DNA of 64,000 nt from Streptomyces sp. JH14 (GCF_029428675.1 NZ_JAJNEL010000001.1:5518001-5582000), one strand, 5' to 3'; numbered from the stretch's first letter, positions 46,090 to 55,840 are shown. The notes: generated from the letters alone by a model not told the origin. Numbers and translations are program-made.

Positions 46090-46740
46090 ATGCCCGAGCT
46101 TGTGTTCTTCTCCGGCACCATGGATTGCGGGAAGAGTACTTTGGCGCTGCAGATCGGACACAACCGGTCGGCCCGCGGTCTGCAAGGTGTGATCTTCACC
46201 CGTGACGACCGCGCGGGCGAGGGGAAGCTCTCCTCGCGGCTCGGCCTGGTGACGGAGGCGATCGAGGCCGGCCCGGGCATGGATCTGTACGCCTACCTCG
46301 TGGGCCAGATGTCGAAGGGCGACAAGGTCGATTACGTCATCGTGGACGAGGCGCAGTTCCTCGCCCCCGAGCAGATCGACCAGTTGGGGCGGGTCGTGGA
46401 CGATCTGGGCCTGGACGTGTTCGCCTTCGGCATCACCACGGACTTCCGAACCAAACTCTTCCCGGGCTCGCAGCGGCTGATCGAGCTGGCGGACCGGATC
46501 GAGACGCTCCAGGTCGAGGCCATGTGCTGGTGCGGCGCCCGTGCCACCCACAATGCCCGCACGGTAGGGGGCGAGATGGTCGTGGAGGGCGAGCAGGTGG
46601 TCGTCGGCGACGTCGACCGACCGGCCGAGCAGATCGGCTACGAGGTTCTCTGCCGACGCCACCACCGCCGCCGCATGACCTCAGCCGCGGCCCGCGCCGC
46701 CGCCATTTCCCCGGACGTCCTCCCTGTCACCTCGGCCTGA
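46090..46740 (+). CDS. tdk: thymidine kinase
   Basis: 216 residues, type II TK. P-loop GTMDCGKST (9-17), VIVDEAQFL, and the zinc-site cysteines CWCGARATHN and CRRHH near the C-terminus. Phosphorylates thymidine in the salvage pathway. The ribosome site is poor (AAAGG some 16 nt before ATG 46090). Confidence 0.93.
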   Translation: MPELVFFSGTMDCGKSTLALQIGHNRSARGLQGVIFTRDDRAGEGKLSSRLGLVTEAIEAGPGMDLYAYLVGQMSKGDKVDYVIVDEAQFLAPEQIDQLGRVVDDLGLDVFAFGITTDFRTKLFPGSQRLIELADRIETLQVEAMCWCGARATHNARTVGGEMVVEGEQVVVGDVDRPAEQIGYEVLCRRHHRRRMTSAAARAAAISPDVLPVTSA

Positions 46741-47195
46741 TCGCCTTCCTGCTCGGTGGGATCGGCTCTGACGTTGACCGGTCGGGCTCCCGCAGCGTCG
46801 CGAAGGCGTGCCGTAGCCGGAAATGGGCCATCTCGACGTCGACGACCGCTGCTCTCGCGAGCTTCGACGTGTATGCGACAACGCCGTGGACCGCTTCTAC
46901 GCCGGCGTCGTCGCACATCTGGAAAGCCGCCGGGCTCGCTCACCGCGACCTGTGGAGGCAGCCACTACGGGATGACAGGACTGGCCCCCTGAGGCCCTGG
47001 GGCGCCGCCGCCCAGCTTCTCGGTTTCGGCCTCGTGGGTGGGCGTCGGCGCTGCCTCTCGGTCATCAACCGGCACAGGCTCGCCTTCGGCAACCGCCGCA
47101 CCGACGGATGAGCCACCCATCGCCAACTGGCCCGAGACCTGGGCACGGTGTGCCTGGGAAGCTGCACCTCCTGAGCCGTACTTCGAGGAGATGCC
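46741..47195. other. 455-nt gap, no confident gene
   Basis: A 63-codon minus-strand frame (46918-46727) has Streptomyces-like GC at third positions and reads VVDVEMAHFRLRHAFATL, but it has no ribosome site and no match I know. Plus-strand frames look like noise. Confidence 0.4.
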
Positions 47196-47804
47196 ATGCA
47201 GGTTGCCGTGGTCACATTTGACGGATTCAACGAACTCGACAGCTTCATCGCCTCCGCGCTGATCAACCGGTGCCGAAAGGATGGCCTGGAGGCCTTCATC
47301 ACGACGCCGACGCCGGTCGTCACGTCCATGAACGGCGTCGAGGTAACCGGGCAGCGCCCCATGGAGTTCGTGAGCGAGGCCGACGTCGTGCTGATCGGCA
47401 GCGGGGTGAAGGCGCGAGACGTGGTCGCTGACGACCGGCTGATCTCCAGGCTTGCGCTCGACCCTTCGCGACAGCTGATCGGTGCGCAGTGTTCCGGTGC
47501 GCTGGTGCTCGCCCGACTCGGGTTGCTGGATGGCATGCCCGCCTGCACGGACATGAAGAGCCGGCCCTTTGTGGAAGCCCGCGGTGTCACCGTGCTGGAC
47601 GCGCCGTTCCACGCCGAGGGAAACATCGCTACGGCGGGTGGCTGCCTGGCGTCACAGTATCTCGCCACGTGGGTGATCAGCCGCATGCTCGGGGAGGACG
47701 CCGCGCGCGACGTCATCGGCTACGTGGCTCCGGTCGGCGAAAACCAGGAGACGGTCGAGCGCGCCATGCGTGCCGTCCACACGGGCGAGGTTGCACTGCG
47801 CTGA
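47196..47804 (+). CDS. DJ-1/PfpI-family (class I glutamine amidotransferase-like) protein
   Basis: 202 residues. Flavodoxin-like DJ-1/PfpI fold with nucleophile-elbow Cys99 in GAQCSGALVLARLG and an N-terminal VVTFDGFNELDSF. A downstream histidine lies in APFHAEGNIATAGGC. GAGGAG lies 5 nt before ATG 47196. Related proteins include isonitrile hydratases and general stress hydrolases; the substrate cannot be named. The gap upstream and gene content suggest an accessory stretch. Confidence 0.83.
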   Translation: MQVAVVTFDGFNELDSFIASALINRCRKDGLEAFITTPTPVVTSMNGVEVTGQRPMEFVSEADVVLIGSGVKARDVVADDRLISRLALDPSRQLIGAQCSGALVLARLGLLDGMPACTDMKSRPFVEARGVTVLDAPFHAEGNIATAGGCLASQYLATWVISRMLGEDAARDVIGYVAPVGENQETVERAMRAVHTGEVALR

Positions 47805-47884
47805 CACCCCCGCTCACGGGCCTTCGCCGTGCTTCCCACCGGTGGTCGCGGGGAGTTTTCCAGCGGTAGGCGCCGGGTGGAACC

Positions 47885-49009
47885 TCAGGGCGACCGGGTT
47901 GCGGCCGTGTCGCTGTAGGACACCGTCGTGCCTCCCACGAATGGCAGCAGCCGGTCGGCCTCCTGTTCCAGGGTCGCGCGATCGGTGGCGCAGAGCGGCC
48001 GGAACGGGGTGAGCCGCAGCGTCCCGGCGTGGAGGAACCACGTTCCGTGCACCTGGCCGTCCACCAGGAAGGTGGGCCGTACCTGTGCCTGGCCGGGCAT
48101 CACGCGTTTGCGATCCTCGTCGCTGATGACGCGGGTCCGGTCGGCGTGGCTGAGCAGGGCGTTGTCGAATGCGGGCAGCAGCCGCACGGGGGCGGGGGTC
48201 TCGGGGTCGGGCAGCTCCGCGTCGGCCAGATCGACCAGTTCCCTGCCATCGGGACCGCGATAGCGGCGCAGTTCGGCGTGCATGTCCGCGACGACCTCGC
48301 CCAGACGGGTCAGTCCGCACCAGGCCTGGACGTCCTTCACCCCGGCCGGGCCGAAGCCGGCCAGATAGCGGCGGATCAGCTCCTTTGCCGAATCCTTGAC
48401 GCCGGTCGCCGTCGGTGCGGTAGCCATCGGCTGTCCCAGCCACGCCTCGGCGGGCGTGACGGAGACCGCCGACCGGTTTCCCCAGGAGCCCCAGGCACCG
48501 GTGGCAGCGCCATGGACAAGAGGAGTGCGCAGTTCAACCTCCCCGGCCAGGATCCGCCCGTCGCGTCCCGGGTGGCGTTCGGCCAGTCTCCGGGCCAGCT
48601 CCTTGCGCGACAGCGTCCCGCCCCCGAGCAGGTCGAGCCCCTCGGCCACCAAGGACTCCGCGTCCAGGCCCGTGCTGTTCCGGGTGAAGTGGGGCGAGCC
48701 GGCGGTGCGGTCGAGCACGGGCTGCAGCAGCGGCCGCAGCCGACGGAAGTCGTCGGCTGCAGCGAGGTGCTGGGTGCTGCGGAGCAGGCCGGAGCGGACG
48801 ACCTGCCGGTCCTCCAGCAGTGCGGTGAGTTCGGATTGCGTGAAGCCGTGGATCCTGCTCCACAGTCCGACGTAGGCCCAGTTGGGCTCCTGTGCCTGCA
48901 GTGCGATCAGTCGCCCGATCACCTCCACCGGAGTGCGATCGGTGCGCGCCAGCAGGAACTGCCGGTCCATCAGCGCCCGGTTCAGAGCCCGGAGGGAGAG
49001 GGTGGTCAC
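47885..49009 (-). CDS. winged helix DNA-binding domain protein (HTH_42, AlkZ-like)
   Basis: 374 residues. The N-terminal LSLRALNRALMDRQFLLART, followed by VIGRLIALQAQEPNWAYVGLWSR, is the start of the HTH_42/AlkZ-YcaQ superfamily of DNA glycosylase-like proteins. FDNALLSHADRTRV and PTFLVDGQVHGTW are further family blocks. GTG 49009 overlaps the upstream oxidoreductase stop (GTGA). The QxQ-type catalytic loop (ALQAQEP) is present, so glycosylase activity is possible but unproven. Confidence 0.8.
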   Translation of the reverse strand: MTTLSLRALNRALMDRQFLLARTDRTPVEVIGRLIALQAQEPNWAYVGLWSRIHGFTQSELTALLEDRQVVRSGLLRSTQHLAAADDFRRLRPLLQPVLDRTAGSPHFTRNSTGLDAESLVAEGLDLLGGGTLSRKELARRLAERHPGRDGRILAGEVELRTPLVHGAATGAWGSWGNRSAVSVTPAEAWLGQPMATAPTATGVKDSAKELIRRYLAGFGPAGVKDVQAWCGLTRLGEVVADMHAELRRYRGPDGRELVDLADAELPDPETPAPVRLLPAFDNALLSHADRTRVISDEDRKRVMPGQAQVRPTFLVDGQVHGTWFLHAGTLRLTPFRPLCATDRATLEQEADRLLPFVGGTTVSYSDTAATRSP

Positions 49010-49995
49010 GACAGCCGCACCGAGACATTGCCCCGGTAGGAACCCTGAAGCAGCGAGAGGAAAGCCCGCGGCACGTCCTCGATCCCGCCCTCGACGACCG
49101 TCTGCGGGTAGATGAAGCGGCCCTCGCTCAGCCATGTGCTGAAGTGCTCCCTCCAGGCCGCGATCTGATCAGGTGTGTGAGAGCAGGAGAACGGCAGCAG
49201 CTCGATGCCCTTTGCCTCGGCCGCCGCGCGGTCGGGCTTCGGAAAGCGCTCGGCCGCGTCGCCGAGCTGGCTCGACAGTGAGCCGCACAGGGCGAAGCGC
49301 GCCCCGGGCCGGGACGCCTGCAGCGCGGCGTCGTACTGTTCGCCGCCCACAACGTCGAAGAACACCGAGATGCCCTCGGGCGCGAGCTCTCCCAGCCGGT
49401 CGGCCGCGGAGCCGTCGTGGTAGTCGAACGCGGCGTCGTAGCCGAGCTCGTCGACGAGGTAGTCGACCTTCGCCGGGCTTCCGGCACTGCCGATCACCCG
49501 CGCCGCACCGAGACACCTGGCGATCTGCCCGGCCAGCGAGCCGACCCCGCCCGCCGCACCGGAGACGAACACCACATCGCCCTCGCCGACGGCCGCCACA
49601 TCGGCCATCCCGTAGTAGGCGGTCGGCCCCTGGCCGAGGTGGTAGCCGGGGTCGGCGAAGAGCCCGCGGTCGAGCTTGACGTACCCGGCGGCCGGACCCG
49701 CCGAGTACTCGCTCCAACCGGCCATCGACTGGACCAGGTCGCCGACCGCGAGTTCGGGGCTGTCGGACCGGACGACCGTGCCGGTGGCGGCCACTCCTAC
49801 CCGCCGGCCCGGCTGCCAGGCCGGCACCGGGAGGGTGCAGTCGGCCCGCATCAGCTCCAGGTACGTCGCGGCGAGCCCCACCTGGTCGGTCCGCACCAGG
49901 ACCTCGCCGTCCACCTCGGTCTTGGCGACGGTGAAGTGGTCGAGCGTCGGGATGCCGGTGACCTGAGCAGCCAGTTGGATCTCACGAGTGATCAT
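49006..49995 (-). CDS. NADP-dependent MDR oxidoreductase (zinc-independent alkenal reductase-like)
   Basis: 329 residues. Medium-chain dehydrogenase/reductase fold with the nucleotide loop VSGAAGGVGSLAGQIARCLGA and the QGPTAYYGMADVAAV segment typical of leukotriene B4/prostaglandin reductase-like enzymes; no zinc ligands. Reduces an enone or alkenal with NADPH by family. ATG 49995 has AGGA 8 nt upstream. Divergent from the WYL regulator gene, a common regulator-target layout. Confidence 0.87.
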   Translation of the reverse strand: MITREIQLAAQVTGIPTLDHFTVAKTEVDGEVLVRTDQVGLAATYLELMRADCTLPVPAWQPGRRVGVAATGTVVRSDSPELAVGDLVQSMAGWSEYSAGPAAGYVKLDRGLFADPGYHLGQGPTAYYGMADVAAVGEGDVVFVSGAAGGVGSLAGQIARCLGAARVIGSAGSPAKVDYLVDELGYDAAFDYHDGSAADRLGELAPEGISVFFDVVGGEQYDAALQASRPGARFALCGSLSSQLGDAAERFPKPDRAAAEAKGIELLPFSCSHTPDQIAAWREHFSTWLSEGRFIYPQTVVEGGIEDVPRAFLSLLQGSYRGNVSVRLS

Positions 49996-50091
49996 TTCTT
50001 CGTCCTCACATCGGTCCGGTACGGCCTTCGAGATCGACCCTAGGGAGGCTTCCGGCCACTTTCTGACCGGAAGTCGGGGCAGTATTCCGGC

Positions 50092-51053
50092 ATGGCGAAC
50101 ACCAGCTCCCGGACCCTCAAGCTGCTCTCCCTGCTGCAGACCCACCGCCACTGGCCCGGCCTGGAACTGGCCGACCGGCTCGGGGTCTCCGAGCGGACCC
50201 TGCGCCGTGACGTCGACCGGCTGCGCGAGCTCGGCTATCCGGTCAGCGCGGCCCGGGGCACCGACGGCGGCTACCAGCTCGCGCCCGGCGCTGTCCTGCC
50301 CCCGCTGCTGCTGCTGGACGACGAGGAGGCGGTGGCGCTCGCGGTGGGCATCGGCGACGCGGCGCAGAGCGGGATCGCGGGGATGGAGGATGCGGCCCTG
50401 CGCGCACTCACCAAGGTGGTGCGCGGGTCCTGCCGCCCCGGCTCAGGGCCAGGGTGGACGCCCTGCGCGCGATGACCGTCTCCGCTGCCGCGTCCGGGCC
50501 CGTCGTCGCAGCAGGGGTGCTCACCGCGGTGGCCCAGGCATGCCGGGACGAGGAGCGGCTGCGGTTCGGCTACACATCCAGGGGCTGTGCACCCACCGAG
50601 CGCGAGGTCGAACCGCACCGCGTCGTCGCTCTCGGCGGGCGCTGGTACCTGGTCGCCTACGACCTGGACCGCCACGACTGGCGCAGTTTCCGCCTCGACC
50701 GGCTGGCCGGGCCGACGGCGCCCGGCGCCCGCTTCCGGCCCCGCCTGCTCCCGGCCGAGGACGCCGTGGCCTTCGTCCAGGCGGCGAGCGGAGACCCGGC
50801 TCCTTACACGGTCGAGGCCCTCGTCCACGCTCCATCCGCACGGGTGCGGCAGGTGGTCGGCCAGTGGGGCACGATCGAACCGCTCGACCGGGACAGCTGC
50901 CGGCTCACCATGACCTCGACCTCCCTCGACTGGCCGGCTCAAGCACTCGGCAACGTGGGCGCCGAGTTCGAGGTCCTGGGACCACCGGAGTTCGCGGCAC
51001 ACGTCCAGGAGTGGGGGACCCGCTTCCTCCGGGCCACCCGCGCACCCGAGTGA
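50092..51053 (+). pseudogene. WYL-domain transcriptional regulator, frameshifted
   Basis: The first part (50092 to about 50420) has an HTH_11 domain (LELADRLGVSERTLRRDVDRLRELGYPV) and TDGGYQL. Near 50421 the frame shifts: GTGCGCGGGTCC appears where homologues would read GTGCGGGTCC, so two extra bases (a CG repeat) change the frame. As written the first frame stops at 50475. The second frame, from about 50426 to 51053, continues with LPPRLRARVDALRAMT and the WYL domain (FGYTSRG, VEPHRVVALGGRWYLVAYDLDRHDW). A single intact protein would have been about 320 residues. It is a young mutation or a sequencing error in a GC-repeat; the likely target is the divergent oxidoreductase operon. Confidence 0.8.
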
Positions 51054-51381
51054 CCTGCCTGGCCGTGGTGCCGCGACGGTGGCGCAGCGTTCATAGCAGC
51101 GGGCGAAGCGGTGGCGGGCGTTCCGCGGGCAGCACAGGCACAGACCTCCCCGTGATCACAGAGGATCTCCACATCATGATCGCCATGACCTGTGGCTGAC
51201 GGGCTTGCCCGGGGCACCCCCGCGCCTCTTTGCGCGACCTCTTATGCGCTGATGGGCAACTCTCGTGCACCCCGGCACGCTTGGGCTCGCGGCTTCTTGA
51301 GACGGCCGTGGAACGCGTGTGTCCAGTGGCAGGCGTTGCGGGGCGCACCGGGAGCCGGGAAGCGGAGATCACCCCCGGTGA
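51054..51381. other. 328-nt gap, no confident gene
   Basis: Between the WYL relic and the convergent VOC gene. Some low-GC segments (for example around 51240) but no frame with a ribosome site or a recognisable family. Confidence 0.45.
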
Positions 51382-52158
51382 TCAGTGAGTTGTCGACCGT
51401 ACGATCGTGAAGACCGCGCCCTCCGGGTCCGCGACCGTCGCCACGCGCCCGCTCGATCCCTCCCGCGGCGGCTGCAGCACATGCCCGCCGAGGTCCACCA
51501 CCCGCGCGGCGGCCTCGTCGGTGTCGGCGACCTCGAAGTGCGTCATCCAGTGCGGGCCCCGGTCGCGTGGCAGAGCGCGGCCGACACCGTGCAACGAGGC
51601 CACCGGGCGGCCGTTCAGATGCAGCGTCTGGTAGTCGAAGTCCGCCGAGACGACCGCTTCCGTCTCGAAGCCGAAGACCGCCTGGTAGAACTTGGCGACC
51701 GTCGAGGTCTCCTGGGTCACCAGCTCGTTCCAGACCGGGGTCCCGGGGGCTCCGGCGAGCGCCGTGCCCGCGTGCGCGGCCGCCTGCCAGATCCCGAAGA
51801 CGGCCCCGGTCGGGTCCGAGGCGATCGCGAGCCGGCCCGCCTCGCCCGCGTCGAGCGGCCCGACGCCGACCGTTCCGCCGCAGGAACGGATCGTCTCCGC
51901 CGTGATGTCGGCGTCGTCGGTGGCCAGGTAGGTCGTCCACGCGACCGGCAGATGACGGTCGGGCGGCAGCTGTCCGATGCCCGCGACCACTTTGCCGTCG
52001 ATCAGCGCGCGCACGTATGGACCCAGCTGCTCAGGACCGGGCGTGAACTCCCAGCCGAACAGCTCGGCGTAGAACTCCTGGGTCGTGCGCAGACCGTGCA
52101 CGATCAGGCTCACCCAGCAAGGTGTTCCGGGTGTGCACCGGGCAGCAGCCTCGGTCAT
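51382..52158 (-). CDS. VOC (glyoxalase/bleomycin-resistance fold) family protein, two domains
   Basis: 258 residues, two VOC repeats: the first at about 10-125 (WVSLIVHGLRTTQEFYAELFGWEF), the second at about 137-255 (WNELVTQETSTVAKFYQAVFGFE). Each has a half-domain ending in DPTGAVFGIWQ or DPEGAVFTIV, as in small-molecule-binding hydroxylase-like proteins. ATG 52158 has GAGGAG 9 nt upstream; a GTG two codons earlier is possible. Function unknown. Confidence 0.85.
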   Translation of the reverse strand: MTEAAARCTPGTPCWVSLIVHGLRTTQEFYAELFGWEFTPGPEQLGPYVRALIDGKVVAGIGQLPPDRHLPVAWTTYLATDDADITAETIRSCGGTVGVGPLDAGEAGRLAIASDPTGAVFGIWQAAAHAGTALAGAPGTPVWNELVTQETSTVAKFYQAVFGFETEAVVSADFDYQTLHLNGRPVASLHGVGRALPRDRGPHWMTHFEVADTDEAAARVVDLGGHVLQPPREGSSGRVATVADPEGAVFTIVRSTTH

Positions 52159-52389
52159 CGTCACTCTCTCCTCGGACCATCGTGGTGGCCGTACGGGGGG
52201 AACGGGGCCGACGCCGACCGAAGGTGCGGGAAGTGTGCGCCCCGTGCAGATGCTTGCACCACCCGGCGCGCGATGCGCCCCGGCCGCGCCGCATTTTCCG
52301 GGATCTCAACAGAGGAAGCCTGATTTATTGCGGTGTGTCCGTTTCGGAGCTGTTACGGGTGGGCCGCATCCTGCGCAAGGATGGCAGCC

Positions 52390-53217
52390 ATGAAGCCCAT
52401 CATCTCCGCATCCGAATATGCGAACGAGTCGGCGAAGGCCCGGCCTCCGGTACTCCTGGACGTACGTTGGCAACTCGGCGGCCCGCACGGCCGAACCGAC
52501 TACGAGGCCGGACACATCCCGGGTGCGGTCTTCGTCGATCTGGACGCGGAACTCGCCGGAGCCGCGGGCAGCCGCGGCCGTCATCCGCTGCCCGACCCGG
52601 AGGAGTTCGGCGCGGTGATGCGCCGCGCGGGCGTCTGCCAGGACACTCCGGTGGTCGTCTACGACGGCGGCCAGGGCTGGGCCGCGGCGCGTGCCTGGTG
52701 GCTGCTGCGCTGGACGGGGCATGCGGACGTCCGGGTACTGGACGGAGGGCTCGCCGCCTGGGACGGCGACCTCTCCACCGAGACACCCGCCCCCGCCGAC
52801 GGCGACTTCAGGCCCGCCCCGGGTGCGCTGCCCTTGCTGGACGCCGACGCCGCCGCGGCGCTGGCCCGCTCCGGCCTGCTGCTCGACGCCCGGGCCGCCG
52901 AGCGCTACCGCGGTGATGTGGAGCCGATCGACCCGGTCGGTGGCCATATCCCGGGCGCGGTCTCGGCTCCGACGTCCGAGAACACCGGTGGTGACGGGCG
53001 GTTCCTGCCCGCGGAGGTGCTTGCCGCCCGTTTCAAGGAGCTCGGCACGGACGGGGTGCCGGAGGTCGGCGTCTACTGCGGCTCCGGCGTCTCCGGTGCG
53101 CACGAGGTGCTGGCCCTGGCGGTCGCGGGCATTCCCGCGGCGCTGTACGCGGGCTCCTGGTCCGAGTGGTCCGCCGACGCGTCCCGGCCGGTTGCCACGG
53201 GCCCCGACCCGCAGTAG
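52390..53217 (+). CDS. thiosulfate/3-mercaptopyruvate sulfurtransferase (tandem rhodanese)
   Basis: 275 residues. Two rhodanese domains: the first is inactive, with Asp92 (VVYDGGQG) in place of the cysteine; the second carries the active Cys230 in VYCGSGVSG. Transfers sulfane sulfur to acceptors such as cyanide or thioredoxin. AAGGA lies 8 nt before ATG 52390. Confidence 0.9.
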   Translation: MKPIISASEYANESAKARPPVLLDVRWQLGGPHGRTDYEAGHIPGAVFVDLDAELAGAAGSRGRHPLPDPEEFGAVMRRAGVCQDTPVVVYDGGQGWAAARAWWLLRWTGHADVRVLDGGLAAWDGDLSTETPAPADGDFRPAPGALPLLDADAAAALARSGLLLDARAAERYRGDVEPIDPVGGHIPGAVSAPTSENTGGDGRFLPAEVLAARFKELGTDGVPEVGVYCGSGVSGAHEVLALAVAGIPAALYAGSWSEWSADASRPVATGPDPQ

Positions 53218-53275
53218 GGGCACCGGCCTCGCCCGTCACCGGAACTGCGGTCGTGGCGTCGGCCGGACGGACCGC

Positions 53276-53311
53276 ACGAGGGCCCGTACGCAGCTGCCTA
53301 CGGGCCCTCGT
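53276..53311. terminator. bidirectional hairpin terminator
   Basis: A 13-bp perfect stem acgagggcccgta/tacgggccctcgt with a 10-nt loop between the convergent sulfurtransferase and sepH genes. Confidence 0.88.
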
Positions 53312-53333
53312 CATGTCGCGGTTGCGCGGCGGG

Positions 53334-54380
53334 TCACTCCTGCTTCTTGCGGCGGGTGCCGAAGACGATCTCGTCCCAGCTCGGCACCGCGGCCCGGCGG
53401 CCCGGACGGACGCCGTCCGCCTCGGCCTGACGGTCCGTCGTCCCGGTCAGCCGGTCCCGGTGACCTGCCACCGCTCGCGGCATCAGCACATCCGCGTAGG
53501 CGGAACCGGCGCCCGCCGAAGCGGCCGCGGCCGGCGGTTCGCCGGCCTCCGGCTCCTGTGCGGCAGGAGAGACCGACGGCTCGGGCGGTGCCGGGCGCTC
53601 CGGTACCACCATGTCGCCGCGGAAGCTCGGTACGGCCTCCAGCAGACTGGTCAGCGAGTCGCGCTCGCCGGCCGAGGGTTCCGGTTCGGGCGGGGGCGGC
53701 GGAGCCGGCCGTTCCATCTGACGGTCGAGGGCGCGGTCCAGCGGCCGGTCGCGCGGCAGCCGTGCGATCCGGGGCACGAACGGGAAGCTCGGCTCCGGCG
53801 CGGCGACGTCGTCGGTCTCGCCGATCAGCGACCGCGCCTCGTCGTCCACGGCCTGCACCAGCCGTCGCGGCGGGTCGTACGTCCAGCTCGCCGAGTGCGG
53901 CTCGCTCGCGACGCGGTACACCAGCAGGACTTCCCAGGTGCCGTCGTCCCGGCGCCAGGAGTCCCACTGGACGGTTTCCTTGTCGGCGCCGCGCAGCAGG
54001 AGCCGCTCCTGCACCGCCTCGCCCAGCTGGGGGCCGGTGTTCTCGCCCGGGCGGCGCACGGGAGTCTTCCGGGCGCGCTCGGCCATGAAGGCGCGTTCGG
54101 CGAGCACGGGGCCCTCGAAGCGGCGGACACGGTCGACCGGAATTCCGGCGAACTGAGCAACCTCCTCCGCGGAGGCGCCGGCTCGTATACGGGCCTGGAT
54201 GTCGCGGGGGCGGAGGTGGCTCTCCACCTCGATCTCGATCTGGCCGAGCCGCGCACGGTCGTTACGCACGGCGGCACGCAGCCGCTCGTCGATCGGAAGC
54301 GTGTATTCCGTGTTGTCCGCAGCCTTGAGCACCAGTCGTGTGCCGTCGTTGGAGACGGCCACGACACGCAGTTCGGGCAT
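53334..54380 (-). CDS. sepH: cell division regulator SepH (DUF3071)
   Basis: 348 residues. The N-terminal DUF3071 domain (MPELRVVAVSNDGTRLVLKA) includes a helix-turn-helix (DIQARIRAGASAEEVAQFAG), and the end reads PSWDEIVFGTRRKKQE, conserved in actinobacteria. SepH interacts with FtsZ and promotes septum formation in Streptomyces (established for S. venezuelae). The linker (about 190-330) is Pro/Glu-rich and disordered. GGGAGG precedes ATG 54380. Confidence 0.92.
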   Translation of the reverse strand: MPELRVVAVSNDGTRLVLKAADNTEYTLPIDERLRAAVRNDRARLGQIEIEVESHLRPRDIQARIRAGASAEEVAQFAGIPVDRVRRFEGPVLAERAFMAERARKTPVRRPGENTGPQLGEAVQERLLLRGADKETVQWDSWRRDDGTWEVLLVYRVASEPHSASWTYDPPRRLVQAVDDEARSLIGETDDVAAPEPSFPFVPRIARLPRDRPLDRALDRQMERPAPPPPPEPEPSAGERDSLTSLLEAVPSFRGDMVVPERPAPPEPSVSPAAQEPEAGEPPAAAASAGAGSAYADVLMPRAVAGHRDRLTGTTDRQAEADGVRPGRRAAVPSWDEIVFGTRRKKQE

Positions 54381-54876
54381 GGGGACCTCCCGGGTGGTGC
54401 CTGCCGACGTCACGTGCGTCGCTGCTTCCGCTAGTCGAGTGTGGCCTGCCCGGGTGCAGCCTGCCACAACATTGCCGTGTTGCCCGGCGTGTCGGGCATG
54501 AGCCCTGGATCGCCGGTATGACACGGTGACCTGTTGTGCGACACTGAGTGACCAAGTGTCACCCTGTGTAGCTGGCCCCCGTGCGATGCCGTGGCGCCGC
54601 CGGATCGAGTGCCTCCTTCGGCCCCCTCCCGAAGATCCCGGACCCCACGTGGGAGTCCGGCCCCAGGGCTCGCCACAGTACTCCATTCGGGCCATGTGGG
54701 TGGACCGGCGCGCCGTCGAAGTTCTCGTCGGGCGCGGGAGTTGAACTACCCAGTTGGCTGCGAAATGCCCACGAGGCGTGTTCTGCTTCACAGAATCACC
54801 CGAAACGGAACCATTCACTTCGCACAATTGTCCCTTCCTGGTGCACGGTGGGAGAGATGTCAATCAAGGGCTGGGA
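54381..54876. promoter_or_regulatory. divergent region upstream of sepH with clustered GTGAC repeats
   Basis: A gene-free 496 nt. TGACAC (54519-54524), GTGAC (54526-54530), GTGAC (54548-54552) and GTCAC (54558-54562) form nested inverted repeats, outer arms TGACAC/GTGTCA, within 46 nt. They might be an operator or stem. No -35/-10 pair is convincing. Confidence 0.35.
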
Positions 54877-55824
54877 ATGGTGCGGAAGCCGGAAAGCGAC
54901 ACGGAACCCGAGGAAAGGCGCATCGATCTGAACGTTCCGCAGGTGGCGGGGAGCGCCGCGGCGGCGGTCGCGGCGGCGGTGGCCGCCTCGCAACTGGGCG
55001 TGTACGGAACGATTCTCGGGGCCGGAGTGATGAGCGTCGTCGCCACCTGCGGTGGCTCGGTCTTCCAGCACTTCTTCCGCCGCACGGGCGAGCAGATCCG
55101 CGAAGTCACGGTGCACACGCGGGAGTCGCGGAACATCCGCGGGGAGCGCGAGGTACGGGAGACGGTGCCGGCGCGACGGCCGGCCGACGGTTCGACGGAC
55201 GCCACGACGGTGCTGCGCACGGTGGGGGCCGACCCGGATCCTGTGTACCGGCTGACACCGCTCGTCGACGCGGATGTGACCCGGCCGCTCGTGCCGTGTC
55301 CGGCGGTCGTGGACGAGGGGTTCTCCGCGTCCACGACCCATGGCACCCGGATCCGCGGCTGGAAGCGGTCGGCGCTCGGCGCGGTGGCGGTCTTCGCCGT
55401 GTCGATGGCCGGCATCACCACGTACGAACTGGTCTCGGGCAACGATCTGAGCGGTGGTCAGGGCACGACCGTCGGCTCCGCCGTGCACGGTGGCCGCGGA
55501 AGCGGCTCGGAGCCTGCCGATCGGACGCCGTCGGTCAGCACCGACCCGGGCCAGGGGCGGACCCCGGACCGGGAGAGCGGTGGGACGCCGGGCACGGACG
55601 CACAGGGCGGGCGGAGCGAGAGCCCGGGCGCGGGACAGCACGACGGTTCCACGGCTGGACCGACGCCCACCCCTTCGCCGTCGAACTCCGCTGACGGCGG
55701 GACGACTCAGGCCCCCACAACCACGCCGACGGCGCCCGGCAGCGCCGATCCGGCGCCCACCGGCGCGGGTACCGCTCCGGTGCAGGAGACGCCCGCCACG
55801 ACCGGTACGGACACCGGCCGGTGA
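54877..55824 (+). CDS. hypothetical membrane protein with Pro/Thr/Ser-rich C-terminal tail
   Basis: 315 residues. An Ala-rich amphipathic/hydrophobic segment (about 24-62, AAAAVAAAVAAS) and a clear transmembrane helix (about 168-190, ALGAVAVFAVSMAGITTYELV). The last 120 residues are Gly/Thr/Pro/Ser-rich, as in wall-spanning regions. ATG 54877 is preceded by AAGGG; an upstream GTG at 54841 is an alternative. Family unknown. Confidence 0.72.
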   Translation: MVRKPESDTEPEERRIDLNVPQVAGSAAAAVAAAVAASQLGVYGTILGAGVMSVVATCGGSVFQHFFRRTGEQIREVTVHTRESRNIRGEREVRETVPARRPADGSTDATTVLRTVGADPDPVYRLTPLVDADVTRPLVPCPAVVDEGFSASTTHGTRIRGWKRSALGAVAVFAVSMAGITTYELVSGNDLSGGQGTTVGSAVHGGRGSGSEPADRTPSVSTDPGQGRTPDRESGGTPGTDAQGGRSESPGAGQHDGSTAGPTPTPSPSNSADGGTTQAPTTTPTAPGSADPAPTGAGTAPVQETPATTGTDTGR

Positions 55825-55840
55825 CCGGCTGCGCCGGCGG

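Noticed and set aside
46727..46918. 63-codon minus-strand frame after thymidine kinase
   Set aside because: Third-position GC is high but there is no ribosome site, family match or neighbour support.
51054..51381. Transposase remnant beside the WYL pseudogene
   Set aside because: Atypical base composition raised the idea, but no frame gives a transposase motif and there are no terminal repeats.
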